Below are positions 24,778 to 34,831 of a DNA stretch of 64,000 nucleotides, one piece after another; position 1 is the stretch's first letter, and the number at the start of each line of letters is the position of its first letter. The notes below the pieces were generated by a model. It was not told the origin of the DNA. It made no database searches and worked only from the letters and a program-made list of their open reading frames with translations. The translations under genes were made by a program, and so were the position numbers. This DNA comes from Euonymus europaeus (lineage: Eukaryota; Streptophyta; Magnoliopsida; Celastrales; Celastraceae), in contig OY756965.1 in the NCBI GenBank assembly GCA_963580455.1, forward strand, positions 21,984,902 to 22,048,901. The letters are read 5' to 3'.

Positions 24778-25428
24778 GCTCGACGGTCTCCTCCGATTCT
24801 TTTGCCCTTGTGTCTTCTCCCCTGGGTTTTCTCCTACCTTGTAATGTGTTTCGCACTCTGGGTAGCAGTATAGTTCCGAACATTGGGCTCATTTCGAAAA
24901 CCAAGTCCATTTGTTTCAGGCTCAAAGGGAAGAGATGGGCTGATCATAACTAGGCTTGCTTACCCCTTCTTTATTGTGTGCACAGAGCCCATCCCTAGGA
25001 AGAAAGTAATAGTACTGTACACAATAAAAAATAACAGTAAACGGCAAAGCCATATGGAGATGCAATAGAAGAGGAGTGGTGTGCACCGTGCAGCAGTAAA
25101 CACTAGACACTCGCAGAAGAAAGGGAATCAAGTAGCTTGTCTTTCACTTTTTTGTATGGAGGAATCAAGTTGCTTGTAGAGGATAAAAATCACTAGCCAC
25201 AACCCCTTTAACAGGTCAGGTAAAACAAAACAGAACAAAAACCACTGTATTCGATTCATTCAAGCCAAGACTTCCAATTTTTCTGTTTCTCTCTTCATGG
25301 TCCCTGCTTTTATTTGTGTTTCTTGAAGAGCTACCTGATCCTATTGCCGGAACTGGATTGATTCCGATTCACATTTCATTTGTCTGGAGAAGATCTGTCA
25401 TTGCTTCTGGGTATTTTTTTGGTATTGC
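24778..25428. promoter_or_regulatory. Shared intergenic promoter of two divergent genes
   Basis: The longin-like gene starts at 24777 on the minus strand and the DUF4050 gene at about 25429 on the plus strand. Only 650 bases separate the two start codons, so the two promoters must overlap or be bidirectional. No obvious TATA box faces either gene. Confidence 0.5.
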
Positions 25429-28400
25429 ATGCATGGGGTAAGGTTTTCCGATTATTTTCTCTGATTTGGAAATCAGGGAGATATTTAGTTCTTGCTGGGT
25501 ATTTGTGGGATTTTGCGTTTGCTTTTTTAAGAGTGCGTAGGAGATTGCCTTACCGTTTGTGGCTGCCAGTCGAACGATTAGATGAATATGATTCTCTTTT
25601 TAACAACCCAATAAAAGTGAGGAAGAGAAGAGAGTTCGGATTTGATAATGGAGAGTAGTTGTAAGAAATATATTTGCTGCCAAATTAGTTTCTATGATAT
25701 TGAGAGAGTCATTTTAGTTCAGAGTTTGGAGGAGCCAAAAGCAATCTTATGAATATGATCAAATTCATGTGGTGATGTTTTTCATATAACCTGAAAGAGG
25801 AGATTGACACTTTTAGCTAATCTTTTTTAATTTTTTATTATTATACTTGGGTGAAATTTTTCATTTGAGCTGTGGGAGTATATTTATGAGTCGTGGATGC
25901 TTTTGTTTATGTGAATGGGGATAAAAATTCACCACTTCTTGTTTGTGTATCTAAATGTTACAAATGGAAGAATTCTCATTTGTTTGTTAATGTTCTTATT
26001 TATTATATTCTCATTCACTTTGATTAGGCTAAATGTTCTGAATCAATTAATGCTTAACAAATTTGAGATTTGTTTAGCTAAATGTTCTGGAGCATAAGCT
26101 GAATTTCAATATTTGAGTTTTGGTAAACATGAATGCTGCATGATCTATGTCATATGGGACCAGACCATTAGAAGTGCCTTCCAGGAACTTTATCTACCAC
26201 AGAATATAAACTCTGATTAAAACTTGTAACTAAAAGTATAAATTTTTTGGTTTCTGGTGATATCTTTGATAGGCAATGCTGATGATTACACATGGGATTA
26301 TAGGATTATATTGGGTCATTGATTGTTTCTGATGCTGGAGGAGTTGAATTAACTTTGATAGGACTTAATTCTGCTTTCTACACCTTTACTCAGGTGGTGG
26401 GGCTAATAAAAAAGCTATGGGTTGGACCTAAAAAGGAATAAAAGCTCTCCAAATTCATCCTGTTACAAGTTAATTTAGTTGGTAAGGACCTTGTTTAGGA
26501 TACCGGTTGTGCACCTGTTCCACTGTAATAATGTGGACCACGCTTTTGGAATGCTAAGGTAGTATGTTGACAAGCCATACTTCCCAGATTGATGGGCTCT
26601 CTATTCTTGTGGGGTTTCCTTGAGGCGTTGCCTAACTAATGACCGATCATCTGTATACTTAGTCTTACTGTAAGGCTAGATGGTCTGTCTGGATTACAAT
26701 AGAAAGATACTACTTTTTTCACTTTTGTGCACTGACATTTGCATTTGATAGTAATCGTGGAAAGGGTTTACCAGTTCTTATTATTTTTCTTTTCCCTTAT
26801 CTTTTTGCCAGTTTGGGAAGGGATTTATGGATTCTGAACCTTTGTGATTCAAATCTTCTGTGGGGGATAATTGGCTAGATTTTTTACCTTTAAATTGAAC
26901 CTCCTTAGTAAATGTGTTAAATATATGTCTTGAAGACAAATTCTTGCAGAGGAGGTTGAATATGTTTTCCAAATGAGGGTGTGCATGCGAGTTTTGTTGT
27001 CTTCAATATCATCACAGACTCCTTAGTGTTCCATGCATAAGGAGATGTATCAATTACAAATCCTTCAGGGCCTGTAATACTGCTGTAATATTTTGCAGAG
27101 ACCAAACTTTATGTCAGATGGAATGGTAGGGGAGAACCCACAATGGATTACAATAAAATTTTCTATAACCTATGCAAAAAAATTGGGCTGCGTGGTAGGG
27201 GAGAACCCACATAATGGATTCCAATGAAATTTTCTATAACCTATCCCAAATTGTTTGGGATTTACACTTTGATGATGATGCTATCTTTCCAGAAGAAATA
27301 AATTAATTCATTTCTGCAGTTTCATAATAGAGACTCCATAAGCTGACGTGGGATTTTATTCCCTACTTTGTCCTCCCAGTGCTTCTCCAACTATGTAATA
27401 TTGAAAACTTCTGTTGAACTCCTTTCATTTTGGAGAAATTTAATAATCTGTTTTATAGTTTATTCTAAAAGATTTTCGATTCCTCCTTTTCACATGTTTA
27501 TACTCCATGTTTACCTTTAGAATTGGGATTGCTCTCTTTTTTCTACTTATATTTTTCTCAATATTCCTTCCGAATAACCGTTCTGTACGAGTGGTGAGCC
27601 TAAGAATGGCTATTTGTATGTCAGACTCCAAATGAGATACTAATTGATAATCTGCAGATATGTCTACTCGATTGATACACTTGAACACAGTTGATGGGAA
27701 AATGTTGAACCTTTTGTTGCTAATAATGGGTAGTGAACAATTGAATTTTTTTTTTAAGCAACGGTTGAGATGTTGTCTTATCGTGTCTGCGTCTTAGGCT
27801 CTTAGCCTTAAAGCTGGTACTAATCGTTTATGCAATTACATGTTTTTGTAACAGAGCAGTAATTGTCTTGGATGCTGTAATAAGCTCCCACTAATCACCT
27901 CAGTGGATGATCCATCGAAAGGACTGAAAACTCAAGTTAAACAAGTGAACAATCCAAGCATATCAGGGGGTTTCTGGACAACCAGCACGGGTGATATGGA
28001 CGACAGTGCAGTTCAGTCCCGAGGAGGCATCTCATCAATCAGCACAACTCACCAGATCCTTAATGTGAATGGTGTCACTGGCAGCATTAACACTCCAGAA
28101 TTCGTAAATCATGGAAAGTGTCTTTCTCTGTGGATTTTCTGTGTGCAATAAGCAGAAAAGCTTTATTCGTGTATTTAACAGTATGATGGTAGCTAATAAA
28201 ATGCCTCACTCTTTTGTTCGCTATTAAATAGTGCCCTTTTGGAAGTTGAACTAGATGCAACTGCTTTTACAGAATAAGAAACCCTTTGTCGATTCTTTCA
28301 AGGTCTATTCTTGATTCAATAATATTTGGAAAGGTGGAAAGAGTCGTCAAATGACAATGACATTTTTATTGGATTTTCTATAGGATCAGACACTGTAAGT

Positions 28401-29608
28401 ATTTCTAGTGATTTAAATTTTGGCAGTAACCTCTGTGATTTCTCTACGGAGTTGCATTTTACATACCTGTTGCTTGTCTCCTTAGTCCATGCATTTTTTC
28501 GTGTTTTTATGGGCATATGTACTATCATCTCACATGGACTCTTCAGTGCAGGTCTTATTCTCTGGAATCAATCTAGGCAACGATGGGTCGGAAATAAAAA
28601 GTTTGAAAACAGGCCACGAGAGGTTCAGGAACCCAAATTAAAGTAAGTTTCTCTCAAGTTTTTCTGGTCTAGCTAACTTATAGGTGAGCACCAACGCCAC
28701 TACCAATTTATTTTGTTTTCAAGATTTACCTGTTGAGAATTTATGCGGCGTCTACCAATTTCAAAATCTTGCATGACCACATAAATTCATTTTATTGGAC
28801 AAGTAACAACTTCAACTTTGTTGCAAAGGGCCGTCTATAAAGGTTTCTGACATTTCTATGCAAGATTCAAATTTCAAACCAAGTTAGTACTTTCTTTTGT
28901 AACAGTGAAAATGTGTCCAAATCATTGTTCTTGTAACCACAAGAAATAATTACATTACATTTTTGCACCTTGACTAGAGTTTTGGGGATTCCAACACCAA
29001 AAGGAAAAAAATGGATTCATTTTTTCACCCTCTATGATGCCTTTTCTATCCATTTCGTATATTTAAAAAGGAGGAAAATAATGAATGCTACAAATCCCAG
29101 CTGCTCCACATATACACGTTTTACTGCTTGCTGCTCCTCTGGAGGTCGTTTTGGAAATGAGTTTGGAGTCTGACATTCATGTTTTAGGTAGTTGATCTCA
29201 GATTCGCTGATTGTTCGATTACCCGAATGTTGGATTTTTTAGATCCTTTATTTCTAGGTCTACAATTGTAGTCTTACTGCTTGCTGCTCCTCTGGAGGTC
29301 GTTTTGGAATATACTTGCCTTAATTGTGCAGTAAGCAGCATTTATTCATGCATTTCTTTACAGCACTCATTGTCCCAGCGTGGTTACACAATTCTGGCTT
29401 TGTAGTTGGAATACGACATATGACAGTTTACTTGGGGGTAACAAGCCATTCCCTCGGCCAATTCCTCTCTCGGTGAGTCTCTAATCCTATCTTGCAGTTT
29501 TAGCCTTCAACCATATGCTTCACCTTCTTTTCTCATGGGAATCAAACTCGACAGGAAATGGTAGATTTCCTAGTGGACGCTTGGGAGCAGGAGGCAATGT
29601 ACGATTGA
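25429..29608 (+). CDS. DUF4050 family protein (At1g15350-like), damaged splice donor
   Basis: Proposed exons are 25429-25437 (ATG CAT GGG), 27855 to about 28113, 28552-28642, 29406-29472 and 29555-29608. The protein shows the family signatures 'NCLGCCNKLPLITSVDDPSK', 'ISGGFWTTSTGDMDDSAVQS', 'TPEFVNHG', 'GLILWNQSRQRWVGNKK', 'YDSLLGGNKPFPRPIPLSEM' and 'VDFLVDAWEQEAMYD'. Length is about 160 residues and function is unknown. The donor after exon 2 should follow CATG at 28113, but the intron starts GAAAGT instead of GTAAGT. Splicing at the next GT (28118) to the usual acceptor gives an early stop. Using GT at 28118 with the upstream acceptor at 28545-28546 restores frame and adds three residues (162 aa). 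Usual family C-terminus is WEQEGLYD, changed here to WEQEAMYD. The three-codon first exon is inferred from a good donor and phase, so it is the weakest part. Confidence 0.75.
27124..27244. repeat. Direct repeat of ~50 bp in intron 1 of the DUF4050 gene
   Basis: Unit 'tggtaggggagaacccaca' followed by 'atggatt.caat.aaatt' and 'ttctataacctat' occurs at 27124-27173 and at 27193-27244, with a few mismatches. A local tandem duplication separated by about 20 bases. Confidence 0.8.
29122..29309. repeat. Perfect 35 bp direct repeat in intron 3 of the DUF4050 gene
   Basis: The 35-base string starting 'tactgcttgctgctcctctg' is identical at 29122-29156 and 29275-29309. The spacing is 153 bases. Perfect identity suggests a fairly recent duplication or conversion. 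Confidence 0.85.
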
Positions 29609-30329
29609 GAAGCTAAAACAACTAAAATTTTGAAGGTTGGCTTTCTTTCTTAAGGCTCTTACTGTTCAAAGAAATGGCGGTCGAGCAAAGCGTGGTGTGT
29701 ATCTCAACTCAACTGTAGCATTATATACTCAACACGCCCACTTTGCTTTGTTTGACTCTTTATGCATGGCCTTTGTAGAACTGCCCTGTTATTGCATCAT
29801 GGCTAAGAATAATTCTGCCTGGGTTTTTGCAAGGCAGTAGCTAGTTTGGACCGTGCCTGCTTAATTGTGTTAAGCTTTTACCAGCACAGTGGTGAAGATT
29901 TTGGTTTTTCACCATTGTCTTGAGAACATGGCTCTGCATTAGCAGCAGACCTATGGGTATGCTCGGAATCTGTGTCGTAAGTGTGTTTATGTGATGAGTT
30001 TGGGTTTACCAGACTTGAATTTAACAGAAAGCACAACTCATGAGCTTGATCATACACTTCCATTGTTTCTACAATTATCTGTACTAAATTAATAAACAAA
30101 AATGTTAAATCTCAGTGTTTTTTGTTCTAGTTATTTCCAAATGTTACCATAAATACTAGGATGGACGCACATATCGATGTGAAATTGTGGTCTCACATGA
30201 TTCATAAGAAAATGAAAGCGTGTATCGGATGCAAATTTTCTTGCGGAGTCTAGAACACACTAAGTAACATCGTTTCATGTGAAACCCATAGTACTCTATC
30301 TAGGTCTTCTCTAGTACACATCAAGTCCA
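29609..30329. other. 3' UTR and intergenic DNA
   Basis: Likely 3' UTR of the DUF4050 gene up to about 30100. No separate gene is visible. Confidence 0.45.
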
Positions 30330-30885
30330 AGCAATGGCTACTGTTCCCATGGAGGAAAGGCGGTCTTTGGAGGAGGAATGACGACTGCCCCTTTGTTCTT
30401 GTTCCATCAACACTTCATGGTACTTTCTTTTACCTTTTTTCCCCTCTTTATATCCATTAGCTAATTAGGCCTCCTGTAACTGTCTCTCTCAGAGATCTTT
30501 CCTTCAGGGCTAGGAAATGCACTCATGGAAGCAACAGAGAATGTTTAGTCTTCTTTTCGACAATGAAAACATTACACCAAACCAACTAATGGCTCGAGTA
30601 AAGGAGCAGGTCTTACCAAGATTACCGCTACAAGGTTTGCTATGCTGTCCCGGGGATCGCCAAGGAAGATGTCAAGATCACCGTCAATGACGGAGTCTTG
30701 ACGATCAAGGAAGAGCATAACGAAGAGGATTCTGATGGTGAATTTTGGTCTGCAAGTAGTTATGGGTACTATGAGACTAGCTAGCCCTGTGTTTGCCTGA
30801 TGATGCTAAAGTTGATGACACAAGGCAGAAATGAAAGATGGAATACTTACTGTTATTATGCCAAGCCAAAGCCAACGATTTAGTG
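30330..30885 (+). pseudogene. Small heat-shock protein pseudogene (HSP26.5-like, organellar class)
   Basis: Broken frames give blocks of an organelle-targeted HSP20 in order. First comes 'GLWRRNDDCPFVL', then after an intron-like gap 'SGLGNALMEATENV', 'ITPNQLMARVKEQ'-like residues, 'YAVPGIAKEDVKITVNDGVL', 'TIKEEHNEE', 'LCLPDDAKVDD', and 'AEMKDGILTVIMP'. This is the alpha-crystallin domain with its flanks. The frame is interrupted by an in-frame TAG after 'YYETS' (near 30783), and at least two further frame changes are needed to reach the end. No start codon with a transit peptide is intact. In Arabidopsis the related gene (At1g52560, HSP26.5) lies near the O-fucosyltransferase and PPR relatives. 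The position therefore suggests an in situ dead copy of a syntenic gene and not an insertion. Confidence 0.8.
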
Positions 30886-32562
30886 AGAAATAAAAATAAG
30901 CCTTTGAAGTCTGCCCAATTAGTCAATTTGCCTCCTGTTTTGACGGCCCATTGGGGAAGTCTTGGACTCTTATGTGACCCATTTGCGGCCTAAGGCCTAT
31001 TTATGAAACATTTCTTGTTAATGGACCCAAAATTAGTATTATTTTATTTCTAGGTTATGCTTGAATCGAGAGAAAAAGGATTAAGTAGAGGGTGTAAAGT
31101 GAGGAATAAGATTTTGCCATCACTTGAATTGAAGGGCAAGGGTTCAGGGAGGATTAGTGAGGGGGTGTTTTTCTCACTCCCTTAACTCTAAAACACCCAA
31201 TTTTTTAATCTCCATTATTGAGGAGTCAGTGAGGAATATAATTATAACTATACCCTTCCCCCTCTCAAACCCCTCAACTCAAACAAAATTATACATTTTC
31301 TCCTCCATTAACATCACTCCCAATCAAAATAATCCACATAACCTAAGGAACCTTGGCCCAGTGAAGCCCAAGTTGTACTTTTTATATCTAATAATAATTG
31401 CATATTAAATTGAAGTATAATCAGTGTACCTTAGAGGACAAAAACAGTGAAAAAACTTGAAAAGACAGGTGAGAGTTTAAATACTAGATGACGTGACTGT
31501 CATGTTTTTGAACAGTCATATAACGCTGAACTGTTCATTCGGGGTTCCGGGTTCTATACTTTTTATATGTACTAGTTTTACTGAAATTAAAATAATTTTT
31601 TAATATATTTATATTTTTATGACTTTTACGAATTTAATGATATATATTTTTATTTGAGATTAAAAATTTTATTCAACATGAAATATTTTTAGTTTATATG
31701 AAACGATATAAAATTGTCATGTATTTTTATATCAGTAAAAAAATACATCGTTGAGTTTTCTTTTTTCTTTTTTCATTTTTCTTTTCAATAGGGGATGAGA
31801 GTGCAGCTTAAACTTGGAATTCGAGATTACACACAATTCAGCTCGTCAATTGAAATACTTGTGATTTGTATCGTTGGGTTAGTTAGACTTAATTTTACAC
31901 AATTTTTTTTAAAAATATTTTTTTTAAAAAAAATAAATTTAATGGCCTAAGGGTTACTCCAGCCCTCCAGAGTGATTTTTTTTAAAGGAGAAAAAATAGA
32001 CACCCTCTAATCAATAGATTAACCAACCTTTTTGGTGGGTGTAGCAAAACATGAATGGAAACCCACAGGCTGAAGAGCAGAGAGGCTGCCTGTTAATTTT
32101 TATCCTACCCAATCCAGAATGATCAGATAATGATGCTAAGGAGAAAGAAGTTTGACTCAATTCACTTATAAAAGTATTGCTTGATTTCAACTTTAAGTTT
32201 CGCATGATTTTATCTCAACTTTAAGTTTCGCATGATTTTATCTTTAAAATAACTTTCAACTGTGCAATTGAGAGAAATTAGGTTAAAACCTATGAATCAC
32301 ACATTCAATTGCATACTTGCATATGATGGTCAAGTCAGGTACCATAAGATCATCCAATAGTCACTTCAATACAGTCATTTTAACCAAAGAACCAGAAGCC
32401 AATAGCACCAGTTCCCCAAAACAAACCAAAAGAAAACATGAATGGTGTCAATATTCAACCAAGGAAAAAAAAAAAAGTGGAAGTGGACAATCGATAGGTG
32501 AACAAGGCATGACATCAGAGACATATCTCTTGTACAGGAAACAAACCCAACAGCTCTCTGCG
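30886..32562. other. Intergenic region
   Basis: AT-rich. 31900-31990 has long A and T runs. An exact 32-base tandem duplication starting 'ttatctcaactttaagtttc' occurs around 32185-32240. The last 200 bases form the EPFL8 promoter. No gene is supported. Confidence 0.5.
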
Positions 32563-32574
32563 TATATATAAATA
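32563..32574 (+). promoter_or_regulatory. TATA box of EPFL8
   Basis: TATATATAAATA lies about 100 bases before the ATG at 32668, a strong TATA box with normal spacing. Confidence 0.65.
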
Positions 32575-32667
32575 CACCCAATCCTTTCAAGAGAAATCCT
32601 GTTCACTTTCATTCTCCACATTCATTACCTTTAATTTCTTTCACTGTGATATATACATACATCAGAT

Positions 32668-33134
32668 ATGGCTTCATCATCAGACATTTTATTCACTGTG
32701 GCTTTCATCTTTTTCCTCACATTCCTTCCTCCCAAATCAGGTAAAACAAACATATACCATTTTGAGTAATTAATTAATGAATTTGTTGTCTCGTCTCTTT
32801 TAAGTTTTTCCCCCCCTCCCTGTTCTCTGCATTTCTCTTGTTTGCTATGGCAGTCGGGGTCATATTTTCAAGCATGAAGAGTGAGAGTTTGCAGCAGAAG
32901 AAAATGGTGTTAGGTTCAAGGCCACCAAGTTGTGTGAACAAGTGCTTTAATTGCAGGCCTTGCGTTGCTACAACATTGGTCATTCATCCTCAAAAGAACA
33001 TGGAGATCATTAGTAGAGAGTACTACTCATCATCTCATGAAGGAGGAGGAGGAGGAGGAAGAAGAGGAGATGATGGCACGTACTATCTTCTTTCATGGAA
33101 ATGCAAATGTGGGGATAAACTGTTTCAGCCTTAG
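32668..33134 (+). CDS. EPFL8: EPIDERMAL PATTERNING FACTOR-like protein 8 (secreted peptide)
   Basis: Two exons, 32668-32740 and 32854-33134, split after the first base of a Val codon, give a 117-residue precursor. Residues 1-24 (MASSSDILFTVAFIFFLTFL plus PPKS) form a signal peptide. The C-terminal mature peptide begins near 'KKMVLGSRPPSCVNKCFNCR' and ends 'YYLLSWKCKCGDKLFQP', the EPFL8 signature. Six cysteines are present at residues 51, 55, 58, 61, 108 and 110, the basic EPF/EPFL set expected to form three disulfides. Between C61 and C108 the variable loop contains a Gly run and a basic pair (EGGGGGGRRG), encoded by a 'gga' repeat. EPFL peptides are apoplastic ligands of ERECTA-family receptor kinases that act in stomatal and organ patterning; the specific role of EPFL8 is little known. 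A TATA box lies 100 bases upstream. Confidence 0.92.
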
Positions 33135-34220
33135 TTAGTCAAAACTTGATTTACTGATGCGCATGTGTAGCTCCTTTAATTTCAACTGTTCTTTCCACCT
33201 TAGCTATATATCTATGTGTGTGTGTATGTAAAGTGCGTTTTTTTACCATATTGATCTGTCTTGAAAGGACGAGTCTTTGTCTTCCAGCATATGGTCATAA
33301 ATGCAATAATGTATGTACATGCAGGGAAATGTAAAGTTCCATCAAATGCTGACAATTCATCACCAACCCGTAACTGTGAGGGTTTTGGAAGATGTTGGCC
33401 CTCCAGCATTTGATACTATTATGTAATCTAAATTATATTTAATTCCTCCTGGGTTTGCAGCCGATCCCAAGCTCAAATAAAGGGGAGGGTTGTGGTAGGT
33501 CGTCATTAAAATTTTGTCAAATTATAAATATGAATCAAAATTAGAAGAATCGACGTAGTGAATTCTCGTAATAGATAAAAACAAATGAGTTCATATCAAG
33601 TAAAAAAAAAAATCCATGACTCTCATATTATTAGAGAATATATGATCGCAGTGCAGTATTGTACCGTTGGGTGTTGATTTCTGGTTTTCTTTTGGTGGAA
33701 AAAAGAGATGCCGGAGATAAAGAGTGACACTAAAACTAAAAGGGGCAAGTTATGTGATTTCTTTTTCAATTATGGGCTTTTATTTTATAAGGGTCCACAT
33801 GGTTAGCCCACGAAATAACATATAGCCCGTTTCTCAGTGAGTCCAGGCCCTAAAAAGTGCCAAAACGCATATTCGCAATCCGAGTTCAGACTTCGGACCC
33901 CAAGTCCACGTTCCAATTCGGTTAATAAAATAGCGTTATCCACAAAATGGTCATCTATAGTTGTATAGGCTCCACATTTTATTTTATTTTATTTTGCTGC
34001 CCTTTATCTAAAGCTTATAATTCACCAGCAAATGATTGTCTATTGATCCTTCTACCGTGTAAGTAATGAGAGATTTTGTATTTGAATATCTATCATTACC
34101 AATTTAAATAAAATTTATCATCTCAATTTATCCCGAGTTATTGAATTTTCATATTTATGTGGGTATTATCCTCCTAGTAAATGATAATAAAAAAACCTAT
34201 AATTCAACACTCAGCAGAAC
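33135..34220. other. 3' UTR and intergenic DNA
   Basis: Likely EPFL8 3' UTR up to about 33450, including a short (tg)n. No gene is visible in the rest. Confidence 0.5.
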
Positions 34221-34223
34221 TAA

Positions 34224-34521
34224 GAGCATCTCCAATGCTAGACACTCCAAATTTTCCAGTGCGGTCCCACTTCTATTACAGCAAAATACGACTTTTAATA
34301 CAATCATATCAACAAAACACATATTTCAATACAATTTTTTCACTTTTCATTTACAAACACTCCAAATATCAAACATCAATATCATTTCTCTCATACTTTT
34401 CCATCATAAAACACATTTTTCTACTATTCTACACATATTCCAATACAATTTTTTCAAATTACTCTCTCTATACACTCCAAAATTTCCAGCGCTCCAAATT
34501 TTGTTACCATTCGAGATGCTC
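34224..34521. mobile_element. MITE with TAA target duplication, abutting the Harbinger element
   Basis: 298 bp element bounded by TAA at 34221-34223 and TAA at 34522-34524. The termini are GAGCATCTCCAATG on the left and GAGCATCTCGAATG on the right (reverse complement). It is AT-rich with no gene. The interior is homologous to the MITE at 22577-22917. The right TAA is at the same time the left target duplication of the large Harbinger element. Confidence 0.88.
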
Positions 34522-34831
34522 TAAGAGCATCCGTATCAGTCACTCTACAATGAAACTGGACTCCACATCTGGAGTCTCATTTTTGTCTTCTTGTGAAAAT
34601 TTTCTCCACATCAGTGACTCTAGATGAAGCGCAACATTCATTGTTTGCTACAGTTGGACTCTGAACCTGTGGTGTTCCTGTAGCAAACTCACCTCTTATA
34701 TTTCATTAAAAAAATGACCAATTCTCTTTCTTCCTCTCCCGCGAAGTCCTCTTCCTCTCCCGCGAACTCTTTTTCCATCCGCCATCAAGCTCGTCGGAAG
34801 TCGCCGGAAGTCACCATTTTCATCATTTACT

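Noticed and set aside
25380..25658. Plus-strand ORF of 92 codons as a separate gene
   Set aside because: It reads through the donor of the proposed DUF4050 first exon into the intron and shows no family features.
34141..34627. Two overlapping plus-strand ORFs of 127 and 148 codons
   Set aside because: They cross the MITE boundary into the Harbinger end and share only the MITE's AT-rich composition.
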